Shown piece after piece: positions 36,614 to 44,327 of a stretch of DNA of 64,000 nucleotides. The stretch's first letter is position 1, and each line of letters begins with the position of its first letter. The position numbers were made by a program, and so were the translations under genes. The DNA comes from Blautia sp. XA-2221 (GTDB lineage Bacteria; Bacillota; Clostridia; Lachnospirales; Lachnospiraceae), in the NCBI RefSeq assembly GCF_028767025.1, contig NZ_JAJQXX010000010.1:44745-108744 (forward strand). The letters are read 5' to 3'. Under the pieces are notes generated by a model. It had not been told where the DNA came from and did no database searches. It saw nothing but the letters and a program-made list of their open reading frames with translations.

Positions 36614-37007
36614 TCGGCAGCAATAGTGTTATATCATTTGCAGACATAAAAGTATGTCATATTCTAGTTTCAAAGTGTGAAAATTTCAACAGTGTAGAGA
36701 GAACTATATAAAGTATTTATACTATGCCTGAGAAATTAAAACAGTACACATAAATAAAAAATAGTAAAAGAAAATGTGATTTTTCCTAGAGTAGGCTAAG
36801 ATTAGTAATTATACTATAAATGAGCAAATTTGAAAAATTGCACAAAACTACACTGCGATTTTCATAAATGAATCAAAATCATTACTTTCCTTTGCATATT
36901 GAAAAAGATAACGATACTTTTCCAACTGAATGGTATCACAGATTTCGTGATATTCAGTTTCAAACGAGCAGAACTTACCAGTACCCACGACACACATACC
37001 AGGAAAG
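36614..37007. other. AT-rich gap without a gene
   Basis: About 390 bp. It should hold the toxin promoter, but no strong minus-strand -35/-10 pair stands out; a GACATAAAAGTATGTC hairpin lies at 36644-36659. A hairpin of AACTGAAT.TATCAC with GTGATATTCAGTT lies at about 36927-36961. No coding sequence is recognisable. Confidence 0.5.
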
Positions 37008-37679
37008 AATATTGAGCTGAGATACAGACTGATGCCTTATATTTACTCTAATGCAGCAAGGGTCTGGACAGACGATTACACCATAATGAGAAGTCTGCTT
37101 TTTGATTTTGCAGAGGATAAACGTGCGGCGGCGCTGGGGGATGAGTATATGTTCGGCGACAGCCTTCTGGTGTGTCCGGTAACAGAGCCCATGTATTATG
37201 AGAGGGAAAATCGTGCCATTGACTGTGAGAAAATTTGGAGCTGCTATCTTCCGGCCGGCACAAAATGGTATAATTTCCACACTATGGGGGTATATGAGGG
37301 CGGCACAGAGGTTAAAGCCGATGCATCTCTTGACCATATTCCGGTATTTGTAAAAGCCGGAGCCATCGTTCCCATGGAGCAGAGAATGCGCTATGCGGAT
37401 GAGGTGGTGGAAACACCCTTTGAGATCCATATTTATCCGGGTGCTGACGGAAGCTTTGTTCTGTATGAGGATGACGGAGACGGATATGCTTATGAGCAGG
37501 GAAAATACAACCAGATTTCTCTTATCTGGAAGGATGATGAGCGCTGTCTGACTGTGGGGGCAGCAGAGCATACCTTTGCACAGGGACTGAAGGGACGCGA
37601 ATGTCGTGTGATTCTGGAAGGGGATAAGGTGGAGAAGCGTTTTGCATATGACGGAAAGGAGCAAAGTATTTCTCTATAA
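37008..37679 (+). pseudogene. C-terminal fragment of a GH31 alpha-glycosidase
   Basis: The translation from 37008 reads NIELRYRLMPYIYSNAARVW and on through VMGDSLLVCPV-type and IPVFVKAGAIVPMEQ blocks, the C-terminal beta-sandwich part of GH31 enzymes (alpha-xylosidase/glucosidase, YicI-like). The catalytic barrel with both aspartates is missing: only about 224 of some 650-700 residues remain. Upstream DNA is unrelated and AT-rich, so a deletion or insertion removed the 5' two-thirds. Not expected to be active. An ATG at 37032 exists but has no RBS. Confidence 0.85.
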
Positions 37680-37685
37680 GAGAAC

Positions 37686-37704
37686 AAAGCGGAGCGCTTT
37701 TATT
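37686..37704 (+). terminator. Short terminator behind the GH31 fragment
   Basis: AAAGCG-GAG-CGCTTT followed by TATTT. Confidence 0.5.
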
Positions 37705-37747
37705 TACCAGGAAGGTTAGTACAGAAAGTATTACTTTGTTTCCAAGT

Positions 37748-37820
37748 AAATAAAAAAGAATCCTGAAATCCACCCTTGCTTCTGAAACAGATCAGAAATA
37801 TGTGGTGGAATTTCAGGATA
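37748..37820 (-). terminator. Terminator of the alcohol dehydrogenase gene
   Basis: ATCCTGAAATCCACC (37760-37774) pairs with GGTGGAATTTCAGGAT (37804-37819); on the minus strand it is followed by TCTTTTTTATTT. An inner TCTGAAACAGATCAGA hairpin extends it. Confidence 0.8.
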
Positions 37821-37880
37821 TCTGAGGAAAATCTTTGATTACAGAGAAAAAATATTGTTCTGGTATGCGGATCGGAAAGA

Positions 37881-39065
37881 TCAGCGTGCCATAAGATAAA
37901 TTTTTTCCATGTCTTTCATATTCAGCTGTTTGAAAACGCCAATGGTACGGGTGTCTTCAAAACTGCATTTAAAGGCAAGCTCGTGAATCTGTTTTTCATT
38001 CAGATCAAGACCAAGCTCCCGGAGGCTGGTAGGCATTTTTATTGAGCGGAAAAAATCTTCCATGGCTTCAATACCTGCCAGGGCTGTTTTTTCAAAGTCC
38101 ACATAGCAGGGAATATCAAATACATTTGTGGCAAACTGGGCAAAGCGCTCCGGGTTTTCCTGATATACATATCTTGCCCAGCTGCCCCAGATGGCGGCAA
38201 GCCCGGCGCCGTGGGCAACATCATACAGGCCGCCCAGCTCGTGTTCAAGCTGATGACAGGCCCAGTCGCCTCCTCCTGTTCCACAGCCTGTCAGCCCGTT
38301 ATGGGAAAGGCTTCCGGCCCACATTACCTCAGCTCTGGCATTGTAATTGCCCGGTTCTTTCATGAGTATTCTGGCATTATAGATCACAGTCTGCATCAGA
38401 GATTCGCTGATGCTGTCAGTGATCTCCATGGTTTCCAGATTAACAAAGTATCGTTCCATGGTATGCATAAGAATATCCACACATCCGCTTTCGGTCTGGT
38501 ACTGAGGCAGCGTATATGTGAGTCTGGGATTCAAAAGAGCGAATCTGGGGCGGCAGAGATCGCTTCTGGTGCTTCCTCGTTTCAGCCATCCGTCCTCGTT
38601 TGTGATCACGCAGGATCCGCTCATTTCACTTCCTGATGCGGCAATGGTAGGAATGGCGCCAATGGGAAGACAGTCTTCAGGAACTTCTGTTTTCAGGAAG
38701 AAATTCCATACGTCTGTCCAGGGATTGGCAACTCCGTAGCCGATGGCCTTGCAGGAATCTATCACACTTCCGCCGCCTACGGCAAGAAGAAAATCAACCT
38801 GTTCTTTTTTACACAGCTCAATTCCCTCACGAACCTTACTGAGTCTGGGATTGGATACAACGCCTCCCAGTGTGACAAAATTTACTCCGGCTTCGGTCAG
38901 GCTGGATTTGATCTGATCCAGAAGTCCAGTAGAAACAGCGCTTCCGCTTCCGTAATGGATCAGGACTTTTTTACAGCCATATTCTTTCAGAAGTTCGCCG
39001 GCTTTTAAATGCGTATCTTTTCCAAAAATAACCCTTGTAGGGGTGTAATATTCAAAGCCTCTCAT
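37881..39065 (-). CDS. Iron-containing alcohol dehydrogenase, butanol dehydrogenase-like
   Basis: A 394-aa group III alcohol dehydrogenase. The NAD(P) fold has GGGSVIDSCKAIGYG; the metal ligands lie in ESGCVDILMHTMERYF, HQLEHELGG and DVAHGAGLAAIWGSW. The N-terminus FEYYTPTRVIFGKDT is typical of the YugJ/BdhA subgroup that reduces aldehydes such as butyraldehyde with NADPH. It probably disposes of reducing power or detoxifies aldehydes in the cytoplasm. AGGAG precedes ATG 39065. It is a single gene. Confidence 0.93.
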   Translation of the reverse strand: MRGFEYYTPTRVIFGKDTHLKAGELLKEYGCKKVLIHYGSGSAVSTGLLDQIKSSLTEAGVNFVTLGGVVSNPRLSKVREGIELCKKEQVDFLLAVGGGSVIDSCKAIGYGVANPWTDVWNFFLKTEVPEDCLPIGAIPTIAASGSEMSGSCVITNEDGWLKRGSTRSDLCRPRFALLNPRLTYTLPQYQTESGCVDILMHTMERYFVNLETMEITDSISESLMQTVIYNARILMKEPGNYNARAEVMWAGSLSHNGLTGCGTGGGDWACHQLEHELGGLYDVAHGAGLAAIWGSWARYVYQENPERFAQFATNVFDIPCYVDFEKTALAGIEAMEDFFRSIKMPTSLRELGLDLNEKQIHELAFKCSFEDTRTIGVFKQLNMKDMEKIYLMAR

Positions 39066-39098
39066 AGCAAATGCTCCTTTTATGTTAATACTCTTTCT

Positions 39099-39127
39099 AT
39101 TATAAAAAAGATATCACAAATAGTCAA
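39099..39127 (-). promoter_or_regulatory. Alcohol dehydrogenase promoter
   Basis: Minus-strand TTGACT (39122-39127), 17 nt, TATAAT (39099-39104). Confidence 0.75.
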
Positions 39128-39171
39128 AAAAAATTTAATAAAATTGAAAAAGAATACAAAAAAATTGTATA

Positions 39172-39282
39172 ATGGAGTTGATCGCGGAAGGTATTTCTCT
39201 GGTGCTGAAAATCCCTGATAACAGAGAGCAGGCAAAATCCATTATAAAAACACTGACAGATAAATCATCGCTTGCCGGTTAA
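39172..39282 (+). pseudogene. 36-codon ORF, possible gene remnant
   Basis: The frame reads MELIAEGISLVLKIPDNREQ then AKSIIKTLTDKSSLAG. Composition looks protein-like and resembles the tail of a larger soluble protein, but I cannot name it. There is no RBS, and the ATG overlaps a TATAAT sequence, so expression is doubtful. Confidence 0.3.
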
Positions 39283-39293
39283 TCAAAAAATTC

Positions 39294-39322
39294 TTGTTGA
39301 ATACTGTAAATTATGATATAAT
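39294..39322 (+). promoter_or_regulatory. Promoter of the lactam/5-oxoproline operon
   Basis: TTGTTG (39294-39299), 17 nt, TATAAT (39317-39322). The transcript would meet a terminator hairpin about 15 nt later. Confidence 0.7.
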
Positions 39323-39343
39323 AACCAAAGAGTTTGAAGCAGG

Positions 39344-39371
39344 CACTCTGCGCAACGCAGAGTGTCTTTTT
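39344..39371 (+). terminator. Terminator/attenuator in the operon leader
   Basis: CACTCTGCG (39344-39352), loop CAA, CGCAGAGTG (39356-39364), then TCTTTTTC. It lies between the promoter and the first gene, so read-through must be allowed or regulated. Confidence 0.85.
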
Positions 39372-39400
39372 CTATCAAAAACGAAAAAGGAGGAAAGAGA

Positions 39401-40603
39401 ATGAGCGACAAAAAGAAAAATGGAGGTGCGCTTCTGGGTGCTGCCTTTTTGATGGCAACCTCAGCAATCGGACCTGGATTTCTGACTCAGACATCAAAAT
39501 TTACCAGTGATTTTCAGGCAAGCTTCGGCTTTGTAATCCTGATCTCCATTCTTCTGGCTGCAGTGGCACAGATGAATATCTGGAGAGTGCTCTGCGTGAC
39601 AGGTCTGAGAGGACAGGAAGTTGCCAATAAAGTTCTTCCGGGACTTGGGTATCTGGTATCTTTCATGGTAGTCTTAGGCGGCCTGGTATTTAATATCGGC
39701 AATGTTGGCGGAGGAGCTCTTGGTTTTAATACACTTCTGGGAATTCCTACCAAAGTGGGATATGTACTTGCCGGAGTGCTGGCAATCCTGGTATTTCTCT
39801 CCAGAAATGCAAAAGGAGCCATGGATACACTGACAAAAGTTCTTGGAGCGATCATGATCGCAGTTATTTTTATAGTGATCGTAGTTGTAAGACCACCGGT
39901 AGGTTCAGCGATTAAGAATACATTTGTTCCGGATGCAGGTGTTCAGGCTCTTGTTCCTGCCATTATCACGCTTCTGGGCGGAACTGTGGGAGGCTACATT
40001 ACCTTTGCCGGAGCGCACCGTCTGATCGATGCAGGTATTACAGGTGAAAAGAACTTAAAAGAGATCAACAAAAGCTCTGTAATGGGAATCGGTATTGCAA
40101 CGATTGTGCGTATTTTCCTGTTTCTGGCAGTGCTTGGCGTAGTCGTAAAGGGTGTGACTCTTGATCCTGCCAACCCGGCAGCTGATGCGTTCAAAAAAGG
40201 TGCGGGCGAGATCGGATACCGTTTTGCAGGACTTGTTCTGCTGTGTGCGGCGATCACTTCCATCATTGGTGCTGCCTATACATCCGTATCCTTTTTAAAG
40301 ACCTTCCATCCGGCTATTGAAAAGCATGAGAATGGAGTGATCATTGGTTTTATCGCGGCATCTACACTGATCATGCTGATCCTTGGAAATCCGGCAACGC
40401 TTCTTGTTGTTGCAGGAGCTCTGAACGGACTGATCCTTCCGATCACTCTGGGAATCTGTCTGATCGCATCAAAGAAGAAAACCATTATGGGAGAAACATA
40501 TCATCATCCTACATGGCTTCTGGTACTTGGAATTATTGTAGTTATTATTTCTGCTTATCTTGGAATCACAACCTTTGTATCAAATCTGGGAAGTTTATTC
40601 TGA
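39401..40603 (+). CDS. NRAMP-family transporter, YcsG-like
   Basis: A 400-aa, roughly 11-helix protein of the NRAMP superfamily: ATSAIGPGFLTQTSKFT replaces the DPGN metal motif of true NRAMPs at helix 1, and AITSIIGAAYTSVSF is near helix 6, without the usual MPH. With these metal-ligand motifs changed, and with pxpB/pxpC/pxpA downstream as in the B. subtilis ycsG-ycsI-kip region, it is more likely an importer of an organic substrate such as 5-oxoproline than a Mn/Fe carrier; that is inference. ATG 39401 follows AAAGGAGG; the frame stays open back to 39362 through the attenuator. Confidence 0.8.
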   Translation: MSDKKKNGGALLGAAFLMATSAIGPGFLTQTSKFTSDFQASFGFVILISILLAAVAQMNIWRVLCVTGLRGQEVANKVLPGLGYLVSFMVVLGGLVFNIGNVGGGALGFNTLLGIPTKVGYVLAGVLAILVFLSRNAKGAMDTLTKVLGAIMIAVIFIVIVVVRPPVGSAIKNTFVPDAGVQALVPAIITLLGGTVGGYITFAGAHRLIDAGITGEKNLKEINKSSVMGIGIATIVRIFLFLAVLGVVVKGVTLDPANPAADAFKKGAGEIGYRFAGLVLLCAAITSIIGAAYTSVSFLKTFHPAIEKHENGVIIGFIAASTLIMLILGNPATLLVVAGALNGLILPITLGICLIASKKKTIMGETYHHPTWLLVLGIIVVIISAYLGITTFVSNLGSLF

Positions 40604-40620
40604 GCATAGTGAGAACGGGG

Positions 40621-40652
40621 AAAGGTGTGGTCACAGAGGCTTACACCTTTTT
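40621..40652 (+). terminator. Intercistronic hairpin
   Basis: AAAGGTGT (40621-40628) pairs with ACACCTTT (40643-40650), then TTCTG. The weak tail suggests partial termination between the transporter gene and pxpB. Confidence 0.5.
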
Positions 40653-40680
40653 CTGATATTTATGAATCAAGGAGAAAAAC

Positions 40681-41409
40681 ATGCAGAATATCAGAATTTT
40701 AACAGCAGGAGATTCTTCTATTTTAATTGAATTCGGAAAGGAGATCAGTCCGGAGATCAACAGGAAGATTTCTGCTACTATTCAGCTTATGAAGGAACAG
40801 CATATTGAGGGAGTGGTGGACATGATCCCTGCCTTCTGTTCTCTTCTGATCAATTACGACCCCCGCGTGATCTCCTATGATGAGATCCGCAAAAGAATGC
40901 AGGCGCTGGTAAAGGTAGAAGTAAAAGCGGGAGAGAACCGCAAAAGAATTTTTGAGATCCCGGTATGCTACGGCGGTGAATATGGACCGGATATTGCAAA
41001 TATTGCAGAACATGCAGACCTGACAGAGGAAGAGGTTATCCGCATTCATTCTTCAAAGGATTATCTCATCTATATGCTGGGCTTTCTGCCTGGTTTTACT
41101 TATCTGGGAGGACTGGATGAACGGCTTCATACACCAAGGCTTGCCAATCCGAGAATTCGGATCAGTGCAGGCAGTGTGGGAATCGGAGGCTCTCAGACAG
41201 GTATTTATCCTCTGGACTCTCCGGGAGGCTGGCAGCTTATGGGCATGACTCCGGTAAAAACCTATGATCCGGACAGGGAAGTGCCTATCCTGGTAGAAGC
41301 CGGAGATTATATCAGGTTTGTCCCGGTAGACGAAGCAGAATATCTTCGTATCAAGGATGCTGTGGAACGTGGAGAATATCAGTGCGTGATCCACGAGGAA
41401 GAGGTGTAA
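40681..41409 (+). CDS. pxpB: 5-oxoprolinase subunit PxpB (KipI/AHS1 family)
   Basis: A 242-aa protein of the KipI/allophanate hydrolase subunit 1 family. Typical parts: GDSSILIEFGKEISPEIN at the start, IPVCYGGEYGPDI, IYMLGFLPGFTYLGGLDE and GSVGIGGSQTGIYPLDSPGGWQLMG. With PxpC and PxpA it forms the ATP-dependent 5-oxoprolinase known from B. subtilis and E. coli. In fused urea carboxylases, AHS1 plus AHS2 are the carboxyltransferase domain, which matters here because biotin carboxylase genes follow. AAGGAG lies before ATG 40681. The next gene starts 1 bp after its stop. Confidence 0.92.
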   Translation: MQNIRILTAGDSSILIEFGKEISPEINRKISATIQLMKEQHIEGVVDMIPAFCSLLINYDPRVISYDEIRKRMQALVKVEVKAGENRKRIFEIPVCYGGEYGPDIANIAEHADLTEEEVIRIHSSKDYLIYMLGFLPGFTYLGGLDERLHTPRLANPRIRISAGSVGIGGSQTGIYPLDSPGGWQLMGMTPVKTYDPDREVPILVEAGDYIRFVPVDEAEYLRIKDAVERGEYQCVIHEEEV

Positions 41410-41410
41410 A

Positions 41411-42415
41411 ATGGGAATTCGTGTATTAAAAGGTGGAATGATGACAACAGTTCAGGATCTTGGCCGCACCGGATATCAGAGTCAGGGCTTTTCTGTGGCA
41501 GGAGTCATGGATGTGCGTTCCTTTAAAATAGCTAATCTTCTTCTGGATAATCCGGAAAACGAGGCGGTGCTGGAAATGACGCTGATCGGTCCAACACTGG
41601 AATTTACATCAGCAACCATTATTGCCATTACCGGAGGAGATTTTCAGCCACAGGTCAATGGAGAGCCGGTACCTATGTATACGGCCCTTTATATGAACAA
41701 AGGGGATATTCTGAAATTTGGAAGCGCAAGAACCGGAAGCAGAGGTTATATTGCTTTTTCCAGCTATCTGGATATCCCGGTGGTTATGGGAAGCCGTTGT
41801 ACCAATATGAAAAGCGGGATCGGTGGCTTTAAGGGAAGGAAACTTCAGGCAGGAGATTATATGAATTTCCGGATCAAGAGAAGATATCTTCCGTTTTTCC
41901 TTTCCAGAAAGCTGGAGCCGGAAAACTTCGATCAGGATCAGGCGGAAATCCGTGTGGTTATGGGACCTCAGGAAGAACTTTTCAGCAGACAGGGAATTGA
42001 GACTTTTCTTAGCAGCGAGTACACAGTGACAAGCGACTTTGACAGAATGGGATGCAGACTGGAAGGTCCGTTTATTGCTCCAAAGGAAACCTCGGATATT
42101 ATTTCTGACGGAATTGCGTTTGGCTCTGTGCAGGTTCCTTCTCATGGAAAACCGATCATCCTTCTTTCTGACAGGCAGACAACCGGAGGATATGGAAAGA
42201 TCGCCACAGTGGCATCTGTAGATATCCCGGCTGTAGTGCAGAGGAAAACGGATCAGAAGCTGCGGTTCCGGGCAGTTACAGTGCAGGAAGCTCAGGCTCT
42301 TTATCTGAAGGAAATTGAAGAACTGGATGCCATGAGAAAAATTATCCATCAGCCCTGCAAAGAGGTTCTGGACTGCAGACTGGTGGCAAAAAGACTGAGG
42401 AAATTATTTGAATAA
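41411..42415 (+). CDS. pxpC: 5-oxoprolinase subunit PxpC (KipA/AHS2 family)
   Basis: A 334-aa protein of the KipA/AHS2 family. Recognisable: TTVQDLGRTGYQSQGFSVAG at the start, EMTLIGPTLEF, TRVMGPQEE-type region RVVMGPQEELFS, DRMGCRLEGP, and the C-terminal ILLSDRQTTGGYGKIATVAS. Partner of PxpB in the lactam-cleaving complex. Translation is probably coupled to pxpB. An intergenic hairpin (GGACAGTACTGT with ACAGTATCC, about 42428-42451) lies before the next gene. Confidence 0.92.
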   Translation: MGIRVLKGGMMTTVQDLGRTGYQSQGFSVAGVMDVRSFKIANLLLDNPENEAVLEMTLIGPTLEFTSATIIAITGGDFQPQVNGEPVPMYTALYMNKGDILKFGSARTGSRGYIAFSSYLDIPVVMGSRCTNMKSGIGGFKGRKLQAGDYMNFRIKRRYLPFFLSRKLEPENFDQDQAEIRVVMGPQEELFSRQGIETFLSSEYTVTSDFDRMGCRLEGPFIAPKETSDIISDGIAFGSVQVPSHGKPIILLSDRQTTGGYGKIATVASVDIPAVVQRKTDQKLRFRAVTVQEAQALYLKEIEELDAMRKIIHQPCKEVLDCRLVAKRLRKLFE

Positions 42416-42506
42416 AGTTTTGTATGGGACAGTACTGTGAGAACAGTATCCTGTACTTTCAGAAACCAACAGAAACAGAAAATGCAGCAGAAAAGGAGAG
42501 ATACGA

Positions 42507-42944
42507 ATGGATTTAGAAAAAATTGAAGGACTGGTAAAAATAATCGAAAATTCTTCTCTGACAGAATTTACTCTGAAAGAGGGAGATATGAAGATCACAA
42601 TGAGCAAGCTGGATCATCCTCCTGTAGTGGCAGCCGGAATGCCGATGCCGACTGCTCCGGCAGTACCGGAAGTAACAGTGGAAGAAGCAGATCCGGAAGA
42701 TGAAAAACTTTTTATCACTTCTCCGATCGTGGGAACCTTTTATTCAGCTCCGGCGCCGGATGCCCCGACTTTTGTAAAGGTGGGAGATCAGGTGAAAAAC
42801 GGACAGACGGTATGTATTCTTGAAGCAATGAAGCTGATGAATGAGATTCAGAGTGATTTTGACTGTGAGATCGAGGCAGTTCTTGTAAGCAATGAGCAGA
42901 AGGTAGAATACGGACAGCCTCTGTTTCGTGTAAAAAAATTATAA
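42507..42944 (+). CDS. accB: Biotin carboxyl carrier protein
   Basis: A 145-aa BCCP. The N-terminal helix region (IEGLVKIIENSSLTEFTLKE), a Pro/Ala linker and the C-terminal biotinyl domain with VCILEAMKLMNEI (biotin lysine near residue 108) are all as in AccB. It carries CO2 from the biotin carboxylase. No acetyl-CoA carboxyltransferase genes (accA, accD) are in this operon, which suggests that the acceptor is not acetyl-CoA but something handled by PxpBC. RBS AAAGGAG before ATG 42507. Confidence 0.93.
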   Translation: MDLEKIEGLVKIIENSSLTEFTLKEGDMKITMSKLDHPPVVAAGMPMPTAPAVPEVTVEEADPEDEKLFITSPIVGTFYSAPAPDAPTFVKVGDQVKNGQTVCILEAMKLMNEIQSDFDCEIEAVLVSNEQKVEYGQPLFRVKKL

Positions 42945-42966
42945 AAGCCGGAGGGAGGCCTGAATA

Positions 42967-44313
42967 TTGTTTAACAAAATTTTGATTGCCAACCGGGGAG
43001 AAATTGCTGTCCGGATCATCCGTGCCTGCAGGAATCTGGGAATACGAAGTGTGGCTGTCTATTCCAAGGAAGATGCCAAAAGCCTTCATGTACAGCTGGC
43101 AGATCAGAGAATCTGTATTGGAGAGGGACCTGCCAGAAACAGTTATCTGAATATGGACAGGATCATCCAGGCAGCCAGAAATATGGGAGCGGACGCCATT
43201 CATCCCGGATTTGGTTTTTTGTCTGAAAACAGTGAGTTTGTCCGCAGATGTCAGGAAAACGGAATCACTTTTATAGGTCCGGATGCAGATGTGATCGATA
43301 AAATGGGAAATAAATCCCAGGCAAGAAAAACTATGATGGAAGCAGGAGTTCCTGTAGTGCCGGGAACAAAGGAACCGGTTTATGATGCAGAAACCGGGCG
43401 GAAGCTGGCCGGTGAGATTGGATATCCTGTTATGATCAAGGCATCTTCCGGAGGCGGCGGAAAAGGAATGCGGGTGGCTGCTTCAGAAGATGAGTTTGAG
43501 TTTCAGTTTAATGTGGCGCAGAGAGAGTCTGCCAATGCCTTTGGCGATGACACCATGTATATTGAACGGTTTGTGGAAAATCCCCGTCATGTGGAAATAC
43601 AGATTATGGCAGATAAATTTGGAAATGTTGTGGCGCTGGGCGAAAGGGACTGTTCTGTCCAGAGAAATCATCAGAAGCTGATCGAGGAATCTCCGTCTCC
43701 GGCCATTACAGAAGAAATCAGAGAAAAAATGAATCAGTATGCGGTACTGGCTGCAAAAACTGTAAACTACACCAATGCAGGAACCATTGAGTTTATTGTA
43801 AGCCCAAAAGGTGAATTCTTTTTTATGGAAATGAATACCCGAATCCAGGTGGAGCATGGTGTGACAGAAATGGTTACAGGTACAGATCTGATCATTGAAC
43901 AGATCAGAGTTGCTATGGGACTTCCTCTGAGCTTTGGCCAGGAGGATGTGAAACTGCGCGGTCATGCCATTGAGTGCAGGATCAATGCGGAGATCCCGGA
44001 AAAGAATTTTATGCCAAGTCCCGGTGTGGTCCAGAATCTTCATCTTCCGGCAGGCAACGGAGTGCGGGTGGATACCGGGCTTTATACAGGGTACCGGATC
44101 CCTTCTGAGTATGATTCCATGATCGCAAAGGTGATCGTCCATGCGCCGGATCGTGAGGCAGCTCTTCAGAAAATGCGTTCTGCGCTGGATGAGATGCTTA
44201 TCGTAGGGGTGGAAACAAATCTTGATTTTCAGTACCAGATCATGAAGCATCCGGTATTCTGTGAGGGAAAAGCAGATACAGGATTTATAGAAAGTATGAT
44301 GAATATTAAATAG
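42967..44313 (+). CDS. accC: Biotin carboxylase
   Basis: A 448-aa biotin carboxylase that uses ATP and bicarbonate to carboxylate the BCCP biotin. Motifs: FNKILIANRGEIAVRIIRAC, HPGFGFLSEN, the ATP-grasp glycine loop KASSGGGGKGMRV, ERDCSVQRNHQK, FFMEMNTRIQVEHGVTEMVTG. Starts at TTG 42967, supported by GGAGG at 42954-42958 with an 8-nt gap. It lacks a downstream carboxyltransferase and sits between pxpBC-accB and pxpA. Confidence 0.95.
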   Translation: MFNKILIANRGEIAVRIIRACRNLGIRSVAVYSKEDAKSLHVQLADQRICIGEGPARNSYLNMDRIIQAARNMGADAIHPGFGFLSENSEFVRRCQENGITFIGPDADVIDKMGNKSQARKTMMEAGVPVVPGTKEPVYDAETGRKLAGEIGYPVMIKASSGGGGKGMRVAASEDEFEFQFNVAQRESANAFGDDTMYIERFVENPRHVEIQIMADKFGNVVALGERDCSVQRNHQKLIEESPSPAITEEIREKMNQYAVLAAKTVNYTNAGTIEFIVSPKGEFFFMEMNTRIQVEHGVTEMVTGTDLIIEQIRVAMGLPLSFGQEDVKLRGHAIECRINAEIPEKNFMPSPGVVQNLHLPAGNGVRVDTGLYTGYRIPSEYDSMIAKVIVHAPDREAALQKMRSALDEMLIVGVETNLDFQYQIMKHPVFCEGKADTGFIESMMNIK

Positions 44314-44327
44314 GAGTGAGGGCGTTT

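Noticed and set aside
39099..39127. Rex operator in the alcohol dehydrogenase promoter
   Set aside because: Only one half-site-like TTGTGA is seen; the second half does not match.
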